Assembly (NCBI RefSeq): GCF_003201855.1
Contig: NZ_QJKI01000010.1
Location: forward strand, 1 to 64,000
Direction of reading: 5' to 3'
DNA: 64,000 bases
From: Rivihabitans pingtungensis
GTDB lineage: Bacteria > Pseudomonadota > Gammaproteobacteria > Burkholderiales > Aquaspirillaceae
Below, one piece after another: positions 9,526 through 20,246 of the stretch. A program made the translations under genes and the position numbers. Below the pieces are notes generated by a model that saw nothing but the letters and a program-made list of their open reading frames with translations, was not told the DNA's origin and ran no database searches. Within the stretch, counting starts at the first letter, position 1, and every line of letters begins with the position of its first letter.

Positions 9526-12151
9526 GTTCGCTGTTCTCGCCGTCAAAAGGGGCGGCCGGCGCATCGCGCCAGGGCAGCCACAGGGTAAAACACGCGCCGC
9601 CATCCGCGGCGTTGGCGGCCTCCAGCCGCGCCTGGTGGGCGTCGGCAATGGCGCGGCAAATCGCCAGCCCCAGCCCGACGCCGGTAATGGCTGATTCGCG
9701 CTCGCCACGGCTGAATGGCTCAAACAGCCGCGCCGCATCGCCCGCCGGCAGGCCGGGGCCGTGGTCGCGCACGCGCAGCGCGGTGTAGTCGCCTTCCCGC
9801 GCGGCTGACAGGCTGATGCCGGCGCCGGGCGGGCTGTATTTGCCGGCGTTGTCCAGCAGGTTGGCCAACACCCGCTCCAGCAGCAAGGGGTCACCGTACA
9901 CCAGCGGGCAGTCGGCGGCCAGTTCCAGCGTCAGCGGGTGCGCATCCAGCGCCGGCCCCAGCGCCGCCAGCGCGCTGCCCACCAGTTCTTCCACTGGCAG
10001 CCAGTCTTGCCGCAAGGTCACCGCGCCGGCTTGTAGCCGCGCCATTTCCAGCAGATTGGTCACCAGCCGCGCCAGCCGCCGGCTGTCTTCCACCAACAGG
10101 CCGGCTTGTTCGGCTTCGGGGCGTTGCGCGCGCGCCAGCGCATTGCGCAGGGTTTCGGCATTGCCGGACAGCGCGGTCAGCGGCGTGCGCAGATCGTGCG
10201 ACAGCGCCGCCAGCAGCGAATGGCGCAGCCGTTCGGATTCCATCGCCACCAGGGTGTGCTGGGCGACGTCGATATAGTGCAGTCGCTCCAGCGTTTGCGC
10301 CGCCAGCGTGGCGGCGGCCTCGCACAAGCGGCGGTTGTCCGGGTCGCTCAGCCGGGTGGGGTCGGCGGCGTGAATCGCCATCACGCCACGGGTGCGCATG
10401 GTCGCCTGCAAGGGCAGGTACAGGCAAGGGGCGCTGGGCAGGGTGTGGGTGCCCTGCCCGGCGGCTTCGCCGTGGTCGTGGCACCAGCGGGCAATGGCGG
10501 CGTCTTCCCACGACGCCGGGGCATCCAGGCTGAGTGTGTCGTTGGCGTCGGGCAGCCACAGGTGGATGTCGGCGTCCAGCGCCGCCCGCAAGGCGCGCGC
10601 GCTGATGTCGGCTACTTGCTCGGGCAGCAGCGCCGAGCCCAGCTCGCGCGCCATTTCGTACAGCAGCCGGGTGTGCGCCTCGCGCTGGCGCGCGCGCGCC
10701 GCGCTGTGCCGCTCGCGCGCCACCAACTGGCCGGCCACCAGGCCGACGATCAGCATCACGGCAAAGGTGATCAGGTATTCCACATCCGAGACGGCAAACG
10801 ACAGATGCGGCTGGACAAAGAAAAAATCAAACAAGGCCACCGACAGCACCGCCGCCAGCGCCGCCGGGCCACGGCCGTGGCGCAGCGCGGTCCACAGCAC
10901 GCCCAGCAGGTAGAACATCACCAGATTGGTGGCGTCCAGCACGCCGCGCAGCGGCAGCGCCAGCACGGTGATGGCGGCGCATAGCGCGCCAGCGGCCGCC
11001 GCGCCGCTCCAGCCTGGCGTCAGCGCCTGCCAGGCCAGCCGCCAGCGTGGCGCTGGGGCGGGCGTGGCGCCACCCAGCCACAGCAGATTCAGCTCCGGCG
11101 CCTGGCGCGCCAGCGCGCGGGTCAGGGCGCTGGCGTGATCGCTTGAGGCCAGCAGCGACAGATTATGCCGACGGGCGTAGCCGGCCAGCAGCGCAGCGGG
11201 CTCGCCGCCCGACAGCAGCAGGGTGACGGCACCCAGCTCGCCGGCGCGCGACAGGCTGGCCAGGGCGTGGGCGCGCTGGCCGTCGTCGTGGCCGCTGTCC
11301 AGCCACACGGCATGCCAGGGCGCGGCCAAGGCCCGCGCCAGCCGCGCGCACTGGCGCAGCGCGTCGTCGTCGCGAGCGTCGCCATTCAGGCGCAGCAACA
11401 GGCCAAATGAGGTGTCCCACACCGGGCTGGGCGCTGCGCCGCGCTGGGCGCGCATTTGGCCGTCCACTCGGTCGGCCAGCCGGCGCAAGGCCAGCTCACG
11501 CAGGGCGATCAGATTGCCCTTGCGAAAAAACTGCCCGGCGGCGCGCTCGGCCACTTCGGGCAGATACACCTTGCCGGTAGCCAGCCGTTGCAAGAGATCG
11601 TCCGGCGGCAAATCCACCAGCCGCACTTCGTCGGCGTGGTCGAACACGGTATCGGGCACGGTTTCGCGCACCGCCACGCCGGTGACCCGCGCCACCACGT
11701 CGTTCAGGCTGTCCAGGTGCTGGACATTCATTGCGCTGTACACATCAATGCCGGCGGCCAGCAGTTCTTCCACGTCCTGCCAGCGCTTGGGGTGACGGCT
11801 GCCGGGGGCGTTGCTGTGCGCCAGTTCGTCCACCACCACCAGCGCCGGCCGGCGCGCCAGCACGCTGTCCAGGTCGAATTCCCACAGCTGTGCGCCGCGA
11901 TGGGCGCGCGCTTGCCGCGGCAGCACCTCCAGCCCGGCCAGCATGGCCTCGGTGTCGGCGCGGCCGTGGGTGTCCACCCAGCCCACCAGCACGTCCAGCC
12001 CCTGCGCACGCCGTTCAGCGGCCTCGGCCAGCATGGCCCAGGTTTTGCCCACGCCGGGGGCCGCGCCAAAAAACAGCTTCAGCCGGCCGCGCCGGCGCGG
12101 CTGCGCCGCCAGCAGGGCATCCGGGTCGGGGCGGGCGGCGGGCGGGTTCAT
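9518..12151 (-). CDS. kdpD: Sensor histidine kinase KdpD
   Basis: An 877-residue potassium/osmolarity sensor kinase. In order: the KdpD N-terminal domain with Walker A GAAPGVGKT (29-37) and Walker B-like VVVDELAHSN (about 107-116), a universal-stress-protein-like domain, four closely spaced membrane segments (about 390-490), a GAF-like region, HisKA with the phospho-acceptor His in SHDLRTPL (about 650), and HATPase with N-box ANLLDNAGKYS and G-boxes DHGPGLP and GVGLGLA. It phosphorylates KdpE when potassium is limiting. The start overlaps the kdpC stop (ATGA). Confidence 0.97.
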   Translation of the reverse strand: MNPPAARPDPDALLAAQPRRRGRLKLFFGAAPGVGKTWAMLAEAAERRAQGLDVLVGWVDTHGRADTEAMLAGLEVLPRQARAHRGAQLWEFDLDSVLARRPALVVVDELAHSNAPGSRHPKRWQDVEELLAAGIDVYSAMNVQHLDSLNDVVARVTGVAVRETVPDTVFDHADEVRLVDLPPDDLLQRLATGKVYLPEVAERAAGQFFRKGNLIALRELALRRLADRVDGQMRAQRGAAPSPVWDTSFGLLLRLNGDARDDDALRQCARLARALAAPWHAVWLDSGHDDGQRAHALASLSRAGELGAVTLLLSGGEPAALLAGYARRHNLSLLASSDHASALTRALARQAPELNLLWLGGATPAPAPRWRLAWQALTPGWSGAAAAGALCAAITVLALPLRGVLDATNLVMFYLLGVLWTALRHGRGPAALAAVLSVALFDFFFVQPHLSFAVSDVEYLITFAVMLIVGLVAGQLVARERHSAARARQREAHTRLLYEMARELGSALLPEQVADISARALRAALDADIHLWLPDANDTLSLDAPASWEDAAIARWCHDHGEAAGQGTHTLPSAPCLYLPLQATMRTRGVMAIHAADPTRLSDPDNRRLCEAAATLAAQTLERLHYIDVAQHTLVAMESERLRHSLLAALSHDLRTPLTALSGNAETLRNALARAQRPEAEQAGLLVEDSRRLARLVTNLLEMARLQAGAVTLRQDWLPVEELVGSALAALGPALDAHPLTLELAADCPLVYGDPLLLERVLANLLDNAGKYSPPGAGISLSAAREGDYTALRVRDHGPGLPAGDAARLFEPFSRGERESAITGVGLGLAICRAIADAHQARLEAANAADGGACFTLWLPWRDAPAAPFDGENSEHA

Positions 12152-12738
12152 GGCGTCTCCAGCAGCAGATTCAGCTGCAGCACATTCACCCGCGCCAGCG
12201 CGGCCTGGCCATCGCTAAACCACGGATGTGCTGCCTGCGCACGCACCTGGGCGGCCAATTGGGCGGCATCCAGCCCACGCGCCTGCGCCACGCGCGCCAC
12301 TTGCACCAGCGCGGCGGCCAGGCTGATGTGCGGGTCCAGCCCGCTGGCCGAGGCGGTGAGCATGTCTTGTGGCGCCGGGCCAGCCTGTTGTTCGCTGGCG
12401 CGCCAGGCGGCCAGACGCTCGTGGGCTTGTGTCAGCAGCTGCGGCTGGCTGGGCCCCAGATTGCTGCCGGTGGACACCGGCGTTTGCCCCGGTTCGACGC
12501 TGATGGCCGAGGGGCGGCCATGAAACCACTGTGGCCCGGCAAACGACTGGCCAATCAGCGCCGAGCCCACCGGCTGGCCATGGCGCAGCCACAGGCTGCC
12601 TTGCGCCTGCCAGGGCCACAGCGCATTGGCCAGGCCGTAGACCAGCAGCGGATAAAGCAGGCCGAGCAGCAGGGTGAACAGGCCCAGCAGGCGCAGGCCA
12701 GGGGCCAGCGCAGGAGAGAGGCGTAATGTGGAAATCAT
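12148..12738 (-). CDS. kdpC: Potassium-transporting ATPase subunit KdpC
   Basis: A 196-residue single-span membrane subunit that stabilises the KdpFABC pump and its ATP binding. One N-terminal membrane helix (about 15-38) is followed by the conserved blocks FHGRPSA, SNLGPSQP and TASASGLDPHIS. Length normal. Separated from kdpB by 163 bases that hold a degraded Correia-like element and a strong hairpin, unusual inside a kdp operon. Confidence 0.96.
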   Translation of the reverse strand: MISTLRLSPALAPGLRLLGLFTLLLGLLYPLLVYGLANALWPWQAQGSLWLRHGQPVGSALIGQSFAGPQWFHGRPSAISVEPGQTPVSTGSNLGPSQPQLLTQAHERLAAWRASEQQAGPAPQDMLTASASGLDPHISLAAALVQVARVAQARGLDAAQLAAQVRAQAAHPWFSDGQAALARVNVLQLNLLLETP

Positions 12739-12754
12739 GATGTCGTGTCCTGAT

Positions 12755-12857
12755 GGAGCTGCTCGTCAAACCCGTCTGGCGGAGTGGTGTGGCCTTGCGG
12801 TCTGTGGTCACTCGCCTGGCCAGAATGGCGGCGCTGAGTTTTGTGAGCGGCTCGTAA
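12755..12857 (+). repeat. Degraded Correia-like element, copy F, inside the kdp operon
   Basis: About 103 bp. The right end GAGTTTTGTGAGCGGCTCGTAA is well preserved; the left end (GAGCTGCTCGTCAAACCC) and the centre are worn, with the GTACTGTCTGCGG core reduced. Lies between kdpB and kdpC. Confidence 0.65.
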
Positions 12858-12868
12858 GTCAATGTTGC

Positions 12869-12896
12869 CTGGTTTGGCGCCCAAGCGCCAAACCAG
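12869..12896 (-). other. Perfect 12-bp hairpin directly after kdpB
   Basis: CTGGTTTGGCGC, loop CCAA, then the exact complement. No T-run follows on either side, so it is not a standard terminator; it lies 5 bases past the kdpB stop and may stabilise the 3' end of a processed kdpFAB transcript or reduce kdpC expression. Confidence 0.6.
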
Positions 12897-12901
12897 ACGG
12901 G

Positions 12902-14995
<2,094 letters not shown>

Positions 14996-15023
14996 GATGA
15001 TTTCCTTATTGTGCGCGCGGCGC

Positions 15024-16715
15024 TCAGCGGCCAGCCCACAGCGCCAGGTGTTCCGCCATCGGGCCCAGGGCCAGCGCCGGCAAATAGGTGAGCGCGCCCA
15101 CCATCAGCACGGCGCCGCTTAACAGGCCAATGAACAGCCCGCCATGGGTGGGCATGGCCCCGGCCGACGGCGGCAGGGTTTTCTTGGCGGCCAGTGCGCC
15201 GGCCAGCGCCAGCACCGGCACGATCACGCCAAAGCGCCCCAGCCACATCGCCGCCCCCAGCAGGCCGTTATAAAACGGCGTATTGGCCGACAGCCCGGCA
15301 AAGGCGCTGCCGTTGTTATTGGCTGCGGAAGAAAACGCATACAGCACTTCAGAAAACCCATGCGCGCCGCCATTGGCCAGCCCCGCCAGCCCGGCCTGGC
15401 TGACCACCGCCAGCGCCGAACCCAGCAGCACCAGCGCCGGCGACAGCAAAATCACCAGCGCCACCATCTTCATCTCGAAGGCTTCGATCTTTTTGCCCAG
15501 ATATTCCGGCGTGCGCCCCACCATCAGCCCGGCGACAAACACCGCCAGCACGGCAAACACCAGCATGCCGTACAGCCCAGAGCCCACCCCGCCAAACACC
15601 ACTTCGCCCAACTGCATCAGCCACATGGCCAGCATGCCGCCCAGCGGGGTGAGCGAATCGTGCATGGCGTTCACTGCGCCGCAGCTGGCCGCCGTGGTCA
15701 CGGCGGCAAACAGGCTGGAGCCCGCTGCGCCAAAGCGCAGTTCCTTGCCTTCCAGGCTGCCGACGCTGGCGTCGGCGCTCAGCGCGTTCAGCAGCGGGTT
15801 GCCCTGCGCCTCGGCCAGCGCCAGCGCACTGGCCGCCAGCACAAACAGCAGCGCCATCGCCCCATACAGCGCCCAGCCCTGGCGACGGTCGCCCACCACT
15901 CGGCCAAAGGCATGGCATAGCCCGGCTGGAATCAAAAAAATCGCCAGCATTTGCAGGAAATTACTCAGCTCATTGGGGTTTTCAAACGGATGGGCCGAGT
16001 TGGCGTTGAAAAACCCGCCGCCATTGGTGCCCAATAGCTTGATGGCTTCTTGCGAGGCCACCGGGCCCAGGGTCAGCGTTTGCTCGCCGCCGGCCAGCGT
16101 GGCCACCGGCAGCGTGGCCGCCCAGCTTTGCACCACGCCCTGACTGGCCAGCACCAGCGCCAGCAGCAGCGACAGCGGGGCCAGCAGATATACGCTGATG
16201 CGGGTCAGGTCGGCCCAGAAATTGCCCAAGTTACTGGTTTCCCGCCGGGCAAAGCCGCGCATCAGCACGCAGGCCACGGCAATGCCGGTGGCGGCAGACA
16301 AAAAGTTCTGCACGGTCAGCCCGAGCATCTGCGTCAGGTGGCTCATGCTCGCCTCACCGGCGTAGCCTTGCCAGTTGGTGTTGCTGACAAAGCTCACCGC
16401 GGTGTTGAACGCCGAATCCGCCGTCACCGCGCCGCGTTGGCCGGGGTTGAGCGGCAGCCAGCCCTGCACGCGTTGCAGCACATACAGCAATAGCGCGCCC
16501 AGCAGGCTGAACAGCAGCACGGCGCGGGCGTATTCGCGCCAGTCCATCGCCGTGTCACGCACGCCCATCAGGCGCAGCAAGGCGCGGTCAAACTCCGCCA
16601 GTCGTGCTGGTACTTGTCCGCTGGCCAGCGGCGCCAGCCAGGCGCCCATCGGCCGCACGCTGAGCGTCAGCACCGCCATGAACAGCGCCAGCAACCAAAA
16701 AAATGCGGTCAACAT
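15024..16715 (-). CDS. kdpA: Potassium-transporting ATPase subunit KdpA
   Basis: A 563-residue potassium-binding channel subunit related to Trk/Ktr transporters, with about ten membrane helices and repeated selectivity-filter segments (for example [29 protein letters not shown]). The start at 16715 is chosen because GGAGG stands 6 bases upstream, the protein then has the family N-terminus ([12 protein letters not shown]) and length, and it overlaps the end of kdpF by 7 bases. An in-frame start 24 codons upstream would run through kdpF. Confidence 0.97.
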   Translation of the reverse strand: MLTAFFWLLALFMAVLTLSVRPMGAWLAPLASGQVPARLAEFDRALLRLMGVRDTAMDWREYARAVLLFSLLGALLLYVLQRVQGWLPLNPGQRGAVTADSAFNTAVSFVSNTNWQGYAGEASMSHLTQMLGLTVQNFLSAATGIAVACVLMRGFARRETSNLGNFWADLTRISVYLLAPLSLLLALVLASQGVVQSWAATLPVATLAGGEQTLTLGPVASQEAIKLLGTNGGGFFNANSAHPFENPNELSNFLQMLAIFLIPAGLCHAFGRVVGDRRQGWALYGAMALLFVLAASALALAEAQGNPLLNALSADASVGSLEGKELRFGAAGSSLFAAVTTAASCGAVNAMHDSLTPLGGMLAMWLMQLGEVVFGGVGSGLYGMLVFAVLAVFVAGLMVGRTPEYLGKKIEAFEMKMVALVILLSPALVLLGSALAVVSQAGLAGLANGGAHGFSEVLYAFSSAANNNGSAFAGLSANTPFYNGLLGAAMWLGRFGVIVPVLALAGALAAKKTLPPSAGAMPTHGGLFIGLLSGAVLMVGALTYLPALALGPMAEHLALWAGR

Positions 16716-16804
16716 CCGATGTCCTCCGCATTGAGCAGGGCATGAATCAGCCACACGGCCAGCCCCAGCGCCAGCAGGCCGGCGCACACCGTCAGCGCAT
16801 CCAT
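16709..16804 (-). CDS. kdpF: KdpF-like small membrane subunit
   Basis: A 31-residue ORF (begins [14 protein letters not shown]) with one hydrophobic helix and an acidic C-terminus (LLNAEDIGC), as expected for KdpF, the lipid-like stabiliser of the Kdp pump. It starts at the ATG overlapping the stop of the preceding 32-codon ORF (TGATG) and its own end overlaps the kdpA start. Position between promoter and kdpA, size and topology support the assignment; sequence identity with E. coli KdpF is too short to judge. Confidence 0.75.
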   Translation of the reverse strand: MDALTVCAGLLALGLAVWLIHALLNAEDIGC

Positions 16805-16902
16805 CACGCCCCCTTGCGCTGACGCGCCGCGCAGACAGTCACCAGACCGCGGGTGGCGGCGTACAGCGCCAGCAACACGGTCAGCCAGATCAGATCGTTC
16901 AT
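16804..16902 (-). CDS. 32-residue single-span membrane peptide heading the kdp operon
   Basis: ORF beginning [14 protein letters not shown] with one hydrophobic helix and a basic tail (RQRKGA). It has the best ribosome site of the operon head (AGGAGAA, 5 bases before the ATG) and is translationally coupled to kdpF through TGATG. I know of small membrane ORFs ahead of kdpF in other proteobacterial kdp operons but no established function; it may be a second accessory peptide of the pump or serve translation of kdpF. Confidence 0.6.
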   Translation of the reverse strand: MNDLIWLTVLLALYAATRGLVTVCAARQRKGA

Positions 16903-16981
16903 GAAATTCTCCTGTCGGAAATCGACACTGCCACTCTAGGCGGCACGGCGTAAAGACAGGATCAAGACTGGGAGGGCGGGT

Positions 16982-16999
16982 GTAAAAATGGCGTAAAAA
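16982..16999 (-). promoter_or_regulatory. KdpE-like direct-repeat operator
   Basis: On the minus strand, two copies of TTTTTAC are repeated with an 11-bp period (TTTTTAC GCCA TTTTTAC), about 80-97 bases upstream of the first kdp start codon. OmpR-family regulators bind such one-turn direct repeats, and the E. coli KdpE site is also a T-rich pair. Factor assignment is inferred from context. Confidence 0.5.
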
Positions 17000-17104
17000 C
17001 GGTCAGGGTCAGGCCGTTGGCGGCTTGTGCGGCGGCGGGATTGCCGCCGCACAAAAGGGGTTGGCGGCCGCTCCGCTGTCGCCACAGATAAGGATGGGCT
17101 GCGC

Positions 17105-19135
17105 TCAGGCGCGCAGAAACTGCTCTTTGCCGCTCAGCCAGCGGCGCAAATGGGCGTCTACTGCGTCCGGGTGCTCGGCCAGCAGGCGCGTCGCCCAGTT
17201 TCGGGCCACGTCCAGCAGCGGCTGGTCGGCTTCCGGGTCGGCAAAGCGCAGCATCGGCGCGCCGCTTTGCCGCGCGCCCAGAAACTCGCCCGGCCCGCGC
17301 AGCTGCAAATCCTGGCGGGCGATTTCAAAGCCGTCGGTGGTGTCGTACATCACCTTCAGCCGCGCCTTGGCCAGGTCAGACAGCGGCGCTTCAAACAGCA
17401 GCACGCAGCGGCTTTCGGCGGCGCCGCGCCCCACCCGGCCGCGCAGCTGGTGCAATTGCGCCAGGCCCATGCGCTCGGCGTGTTCGATCACCATCAGGCT
17501 GGCGTTGGGCACGTCCACGCCCACTTCGATCACCGTGGTGGCCACCAGCAATTGCACCTCATTGCGGCTGAACGCCGCCATCACTGCCGCTTTGTCGGCG
17601 CTTTTCATCCGCCCGTGCACCAGGCCCACCGCCACACCGGGCAGCGCGGCTTGCAGTTCGACATGGGTGTCCACGGCGGTTTGCAATTGCAGGGTTTCGC
17701 TTTCTTCGATCAGCGGGCACACCCAATACGCCTGGCGGCCCTGCGCCACGGCATGCGCCACCGCGCCCATCACCTCGCCACGGCGGGCGGCGTTGATCAG
17801 CTTGGTGACAATCGGCGTGCGCCCCGGCGGCAATTCATCAATCACCGACACATCCAGGTCGGCGTAGTAACTCATCGCCAGCGTGCGCGGAATCGGCGTG
17901 GCGCTCATCATCAGCTGGTGCGGCTCGCCGCCCTTGCCGCTGAGCGCCAGGCGCTGGCCGACGCCAAAGCGGTGCTGTTCATCAACAATCGCCAGCCCCA
18001 GCCGGGCAAAGTCGATGTCGTCCTGAAACAGCGCGTGGGTGCCCACCGTCAGCTGCGCCGCGCCGCTGGCCATCGCCGCGCGCGCCGCCTGGCGTTCGCT
18101 TTTTTTCTGGCTGCCAGAGGTCCACGCCACGGTGAGCCCCAGCGGGGTCAGCCAGTCGCGCAGCTTGAGGTAGTGTTGCTCGGCCAGCAGCTCGGTGGGG
18201 GCCATCAGCGCCGCCTGATAACCGGCCTCGATGGCGGTCAGCGCCGCCAGCGCCGCCACCACGGTTTTGCCGCTGCCGACATCGCCCTGCAACAGCCGGC
18301 GCATCGGGTGCGGGCTGGCCAGGTCGGCGTCGATTTCGGCCAGCACGCGCTGCTGGGCGGCGGTCAGCGCAAACGGCAGCTGCGCCAGCAAGGCCTGGCG
18401 CAGCCGGCCATCGCCGCACAGACGCGGCGAGCCGCCATGGCGGCGCTGGCGATACAGAATGCGCATGGCCAGTTGCTGGGCCAGCAGCTCGTCAAATTTC
18501 AGCCGCTGCCAGGCCGGCAGCCTGCGCAGGGCCAGCGCCTGCTGAGCGCAGTCGGGCGGCGGGTGGTGCAGGGTGTGCACCGCGTCGGCAAAGTCGGGCA
18601 GGGCCAGCTCGGCGCGCAGCGCCGCCGGCAAGGTGTCGGACAGGTCTTCCAGCGCCAGCGCCTGGCCGATCAGCCGGCGCAGCGTGCTTTGGTTCAGCCC
18701 CTGCACGGTGGGGTAGACCGGGGTCATCGCCTCGGGCAGCACGTCGTTGTCGCCAACGGCGTGGATTTTCGGGTGCACCATTTCGTCACCCTGAAACCCC
18801 CGGCGCACCTCGCCCACCGCGCGCAGGCGCTGGCCGACGGCGCAGAGTTTTTCCTGGCTGGGATAAAAATGCAGAAAGCGCAGCCACACCGCGCCGCTGG
18901 CGTCGGCCAGCAACACGCGCAGCTGTTTGCGCGGCTGCCGGCGCACCTCGCATTGGCGCACCTCGCCTTCGATCTGCACGCTGTGCTGATAGGGGGCGTC
19001 GGCAATGGCGGTGATGCGGGTTTCGTCCTCGTAGCGCAGCGGCAGGTGCAACACCAGATCCATCGGCTCGACCAGGCCCAGACGGGCCAGCTTTTGCGCC
19101 GTGGCCGGCGCGACTGTCAGGCGGGAGCTTTTCAT
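17105..19135 (-). CDS. recG: ATP-dependent DNA helicase RecG
   Basis: A 676-residue branch-migrating helicase that remodels stalled forks and Holliday junctions. N-terminal wedge/OB domain (about 1-250, DVLLHLPLRYEDET region), helicase motif I GDVGSGKT, motif II VDEQHRFGVGQR (DEQH), motif III SATPIPRTL, motif VI QLRGRVGRG, and the C-terminal TRG region. The start at 19135 gives the family N-terminus; a start 19 codons upstream would place a terminator hairpin inside the coding sequence. No Shine-Dalgarno sequence precedes the ATG; see the promoter entry. Confidence 0.97.
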   Translation of the reverse strand: MKSSRLTVAPATAQKLARLGLVEPMDLVLHLPLRYEDETRITAIADAPYQHSVQIEGEVRQCEVRRQPRKQLRVLLADASGAVWLRFLHFYPSQEKLCAVGQRLRAVGEVRRGFQGDEMVHPKIHAVGDNDVLPEAMTPVYPTVQGLNQSTLRRLIGQALALEDLSDTLPAALRAELALPDFADAVHTLHHPPPDCAQQALALRRLPAWQRLKFDELLAQQLAMRILYRQRRHGGSPRLCGDGRLRQALLAQLPFALTAAQQRVLAEIDADLASPHPMRRLLQGDVGSGKTVVAALAALTAIEAGYQAALMAPTELLAEQHYLKLRDWLTPLGLTVAWTSGSQKKSERQAARAAMASGAAQLTVGTHALFQDDIDFARLGLAIVDEQHRFGVGQRLALSGKGGEPHQLMMSATPIPRTLAMSYYADLDVSVIDELPPGRTPIVTKLINAARRGEVMGAVAHAVAQGRQAYWVCPLIEESETLQLQTAVDTHVELQAALPGVAVGLVHGRMKSADKAAVMAAFSRNEVQLLVATTVIEVGVDVPNASLMVIEHAERMGLAQLHQLRGRVGRGAAESRCVLLFEAPLSDLAKARLKVMYDTTDGFEIARQDLQLRGPGEFLGARQSGAPMLRFADPEADQPLLDVARNWATRLLAEHPDAVDAHLRRWLSGKEQFLRA

Positions 19136-19141
19136 GCGGCT

Positions 19142-19147
19142 ATTGTA
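19142..19147 (-). promoter_or_regulatory. Putative recG -10 element giving a leaderless transcript
   Basis: TACAAT preceded by TGGG (extended -10 like) ends only 6 bases before the recG ATG, so transcription would begin at or next to the A of the start codon. The -35 region is poor. The absence of a ribosome site agrees with leaderless initiation. Confidence 0.5.
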
Positions 19148-19158
19148 CCCATGCCAGC

Positions 19159-19198
19159 AAAAAAAACGGCGCGCCGGTTTGTCGCCGGTCACGCCGTT
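19159..19198 (-). terminator. Terminator hairpin immediately upstream of recG
   Basis: On the minus strand AACGGCG pairs with CGCCGTT around an inner CCGG/CCGG helix, followed by eight T. It ends about 24 bases before the recG start codon and lies just upstream of the recG -10 box, isolating recG from transcription arriving from the DUF2147 gene. Confidence 0.75.
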
Positions 19199-19389
19199 TC
19201 AACCCCACTGATGCACGAGCCGGCGGGAGAGGGCGCTGGCTCGTTTTCCCCTGCGTCAGCCCTGGCGGACTGACAGGCACAGTATGCTCGCCCCGCTGTC
19301 TGGCGCCGTGTTGGCGCGGGTCAGCGGGGTGGGCAGACATGGATGAATGCCCGGTGATGCGGGCCATCCCTCGGATAGGCGCCGCACTG

Positions 19390-19413
19390 AAAAACGGACG
19401 CCGCAGCGCCCGT
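19390..19413 (-). terminator. Rho-independent terminator behind the DUF2147 gene
   Basis: Minus-strand stem ACGGGCGC/GCGTCCGT (one G-U pair), loop TGCG, followed by five T; 62 bases past the stop codon of the gene at 19476-19913. Together with the hairpin at 19159-19198 it fills most of the 340-base gap to recG, which otherwise shows no gene. Confidence 0.75.
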
Positions 19414-19475
19414 CAGGCTGAATCGTCGCGCCAAGGCTGCCGCCCCGCAGCGCCTGGCGCGTCCGGTGATGTTTT

Positions 19476-19913
19476 TTACGGTTGGCGTTCCCACACTTGC
19501 GAGCGACCCAGCAGCGACACCCCCATAAAGCCGCGCACTTCCAGTTTGGCGCCGCCGTCCACCAGCTTGGCCTTGCTGCTGTACACCTGGCCTTTTTTCG
19601 GGTCGAGGATCTTGCCGCCTTCCCAGGCGTCGCCGTTCTTTTTCAGGTCCCACAGAATGGTCATGCCTTGCACCGGCTTGTCTTTGCGCTCGCCGTCGCA
19701 TTTGTCGCACAGCACGTCCGGGTTGGCGAACAGCTTGATGATCTTGCCAGTGAGCACACCGCCGGATTCGCTGATTTGCACCAGCGCCTTGGCCTGCTTG
19801 GTTTCGTCGTCGATGGTTTTCCAGGTGCCAACCGGAGAGTCGTTATTGGCCAGCGCCAGCGACGACAGGGTGAGGCTGGCGGCAAGGCACAGCGCGCGAG
19901 TGGCAAATTGCAT
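19476..19913 (-). CDS. DUF2147-family exported protein
   Basis: A 145-residue protein with a signal peptide (cleavage probably after LALA, residue 22) and the family pattern SPVGTWKTIDDE, a short CDKC pair (about 69-72), and a C-terminal VRGFMGVSLLGRSQVWER segment. DUF2147 proteins are small periplasmic beta-rich proteins without an agreed function; the CxxC could bind metal or form a disulphide. The GGAGA ribosome site supports this start. Transcribed alone, diverging from dctA. Confidence 0.85.
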   Translation of the reverse strand: MQFATRALCLAASLTLSSLALANNDSPVGTWKTIDDETKQAKALVQISESGGVLTGKIIKLFANPDVLCDKCDGERKDKPVQGMTILWDLKKNGDAWEGGKILDPKKGQVYSSKAKLVDGGAKLEVRGFMGVSLLGRSQVWERQP

Positions 19914-19990
19914 GGTTAGGTCTCCTCTATCTTCCTCGTGTTGACTCGATGGCCTGGCGCGTGCGTTGCGCGCCGTGTGCGCAATTCGGG

Positions 19991-20027
19991 TTCGCCGGAT
20001 CGGCGAAATTCAAACGTTGGTTTGAAT
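19991..20027. promoter_or_regulatory. Two adjacent palindromes, operator candidates
   Basis: TTCGCCG-GAT-CGGCGAA (19991-20007) is followed without a gap by ATTCAAAC-GTTG-GTTTGAAT (20008-20027). Both are perfect. They lie between divergent genes and are good candidates for regulator binding; no factor can be named. Confidence 0.55.
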
Positions 20028-20182
20028 GTGCGGCCAAGCATGCCGCAGCTGTGGGGGCTCGTCAAGCGCAGCGCTACCGCCTGAATCACGGTTCATTAGG
20101 GTTTTCCCGAATAGGGCCAGCCCTAATTTCATATTGCAACAAATCCGCGCAATATCGCCGCCGGTTACCCGCAATACTGTGG

Positions 20183-20225
20183 CCGCTGCCGCGCTCCCCC
20201 TGATTGGCGCGGCGGCGGGTTTTTT
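20183..20225 (+). terminator. Terminator-like hairpin in the dctA leader (attenuator candidate)
   Basis: CCGCTGCCGCGC pairs with GCGCGGCGGCGG (one U-G pair) around a 12-base loop and is followed by GTTTTTT. It stands 21 bases before the dctA start codon, upstream of its GGAG ribosome site. No plus-strand gene lies upstream, so its likely target is the dctA transcript itself. Confidence 0.55.
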
Positions 20226-20246
20226 GCCCCTCCGGAGTCCGCGCCG

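Larger units (their letters stand above)
19914..20246. other. Divergent regulatory region DUF2147 gene / dctA
   Basis: 333 bases without a gene. It contains two adjacent palindromes (19991-20027), an ATTAGGG/CCCTAAT inverted repeat (about 20095-20126) and a terminator-like hairpin next to the dctA start. Confidence 0.6.

Noticed and set aside
9526..9894. N-terminal extension of kdpE
   Set aside because: The extra 123 codons lie antisense-frame over the conserved 3' end of kdpD; the canonical KdpE start at 9525 is complete.
17027..19273. A 748-codon open frame on the plus strand opposite recG
   Set aside because: Antisense shadow of recG with low-complexity composition and no start signals.
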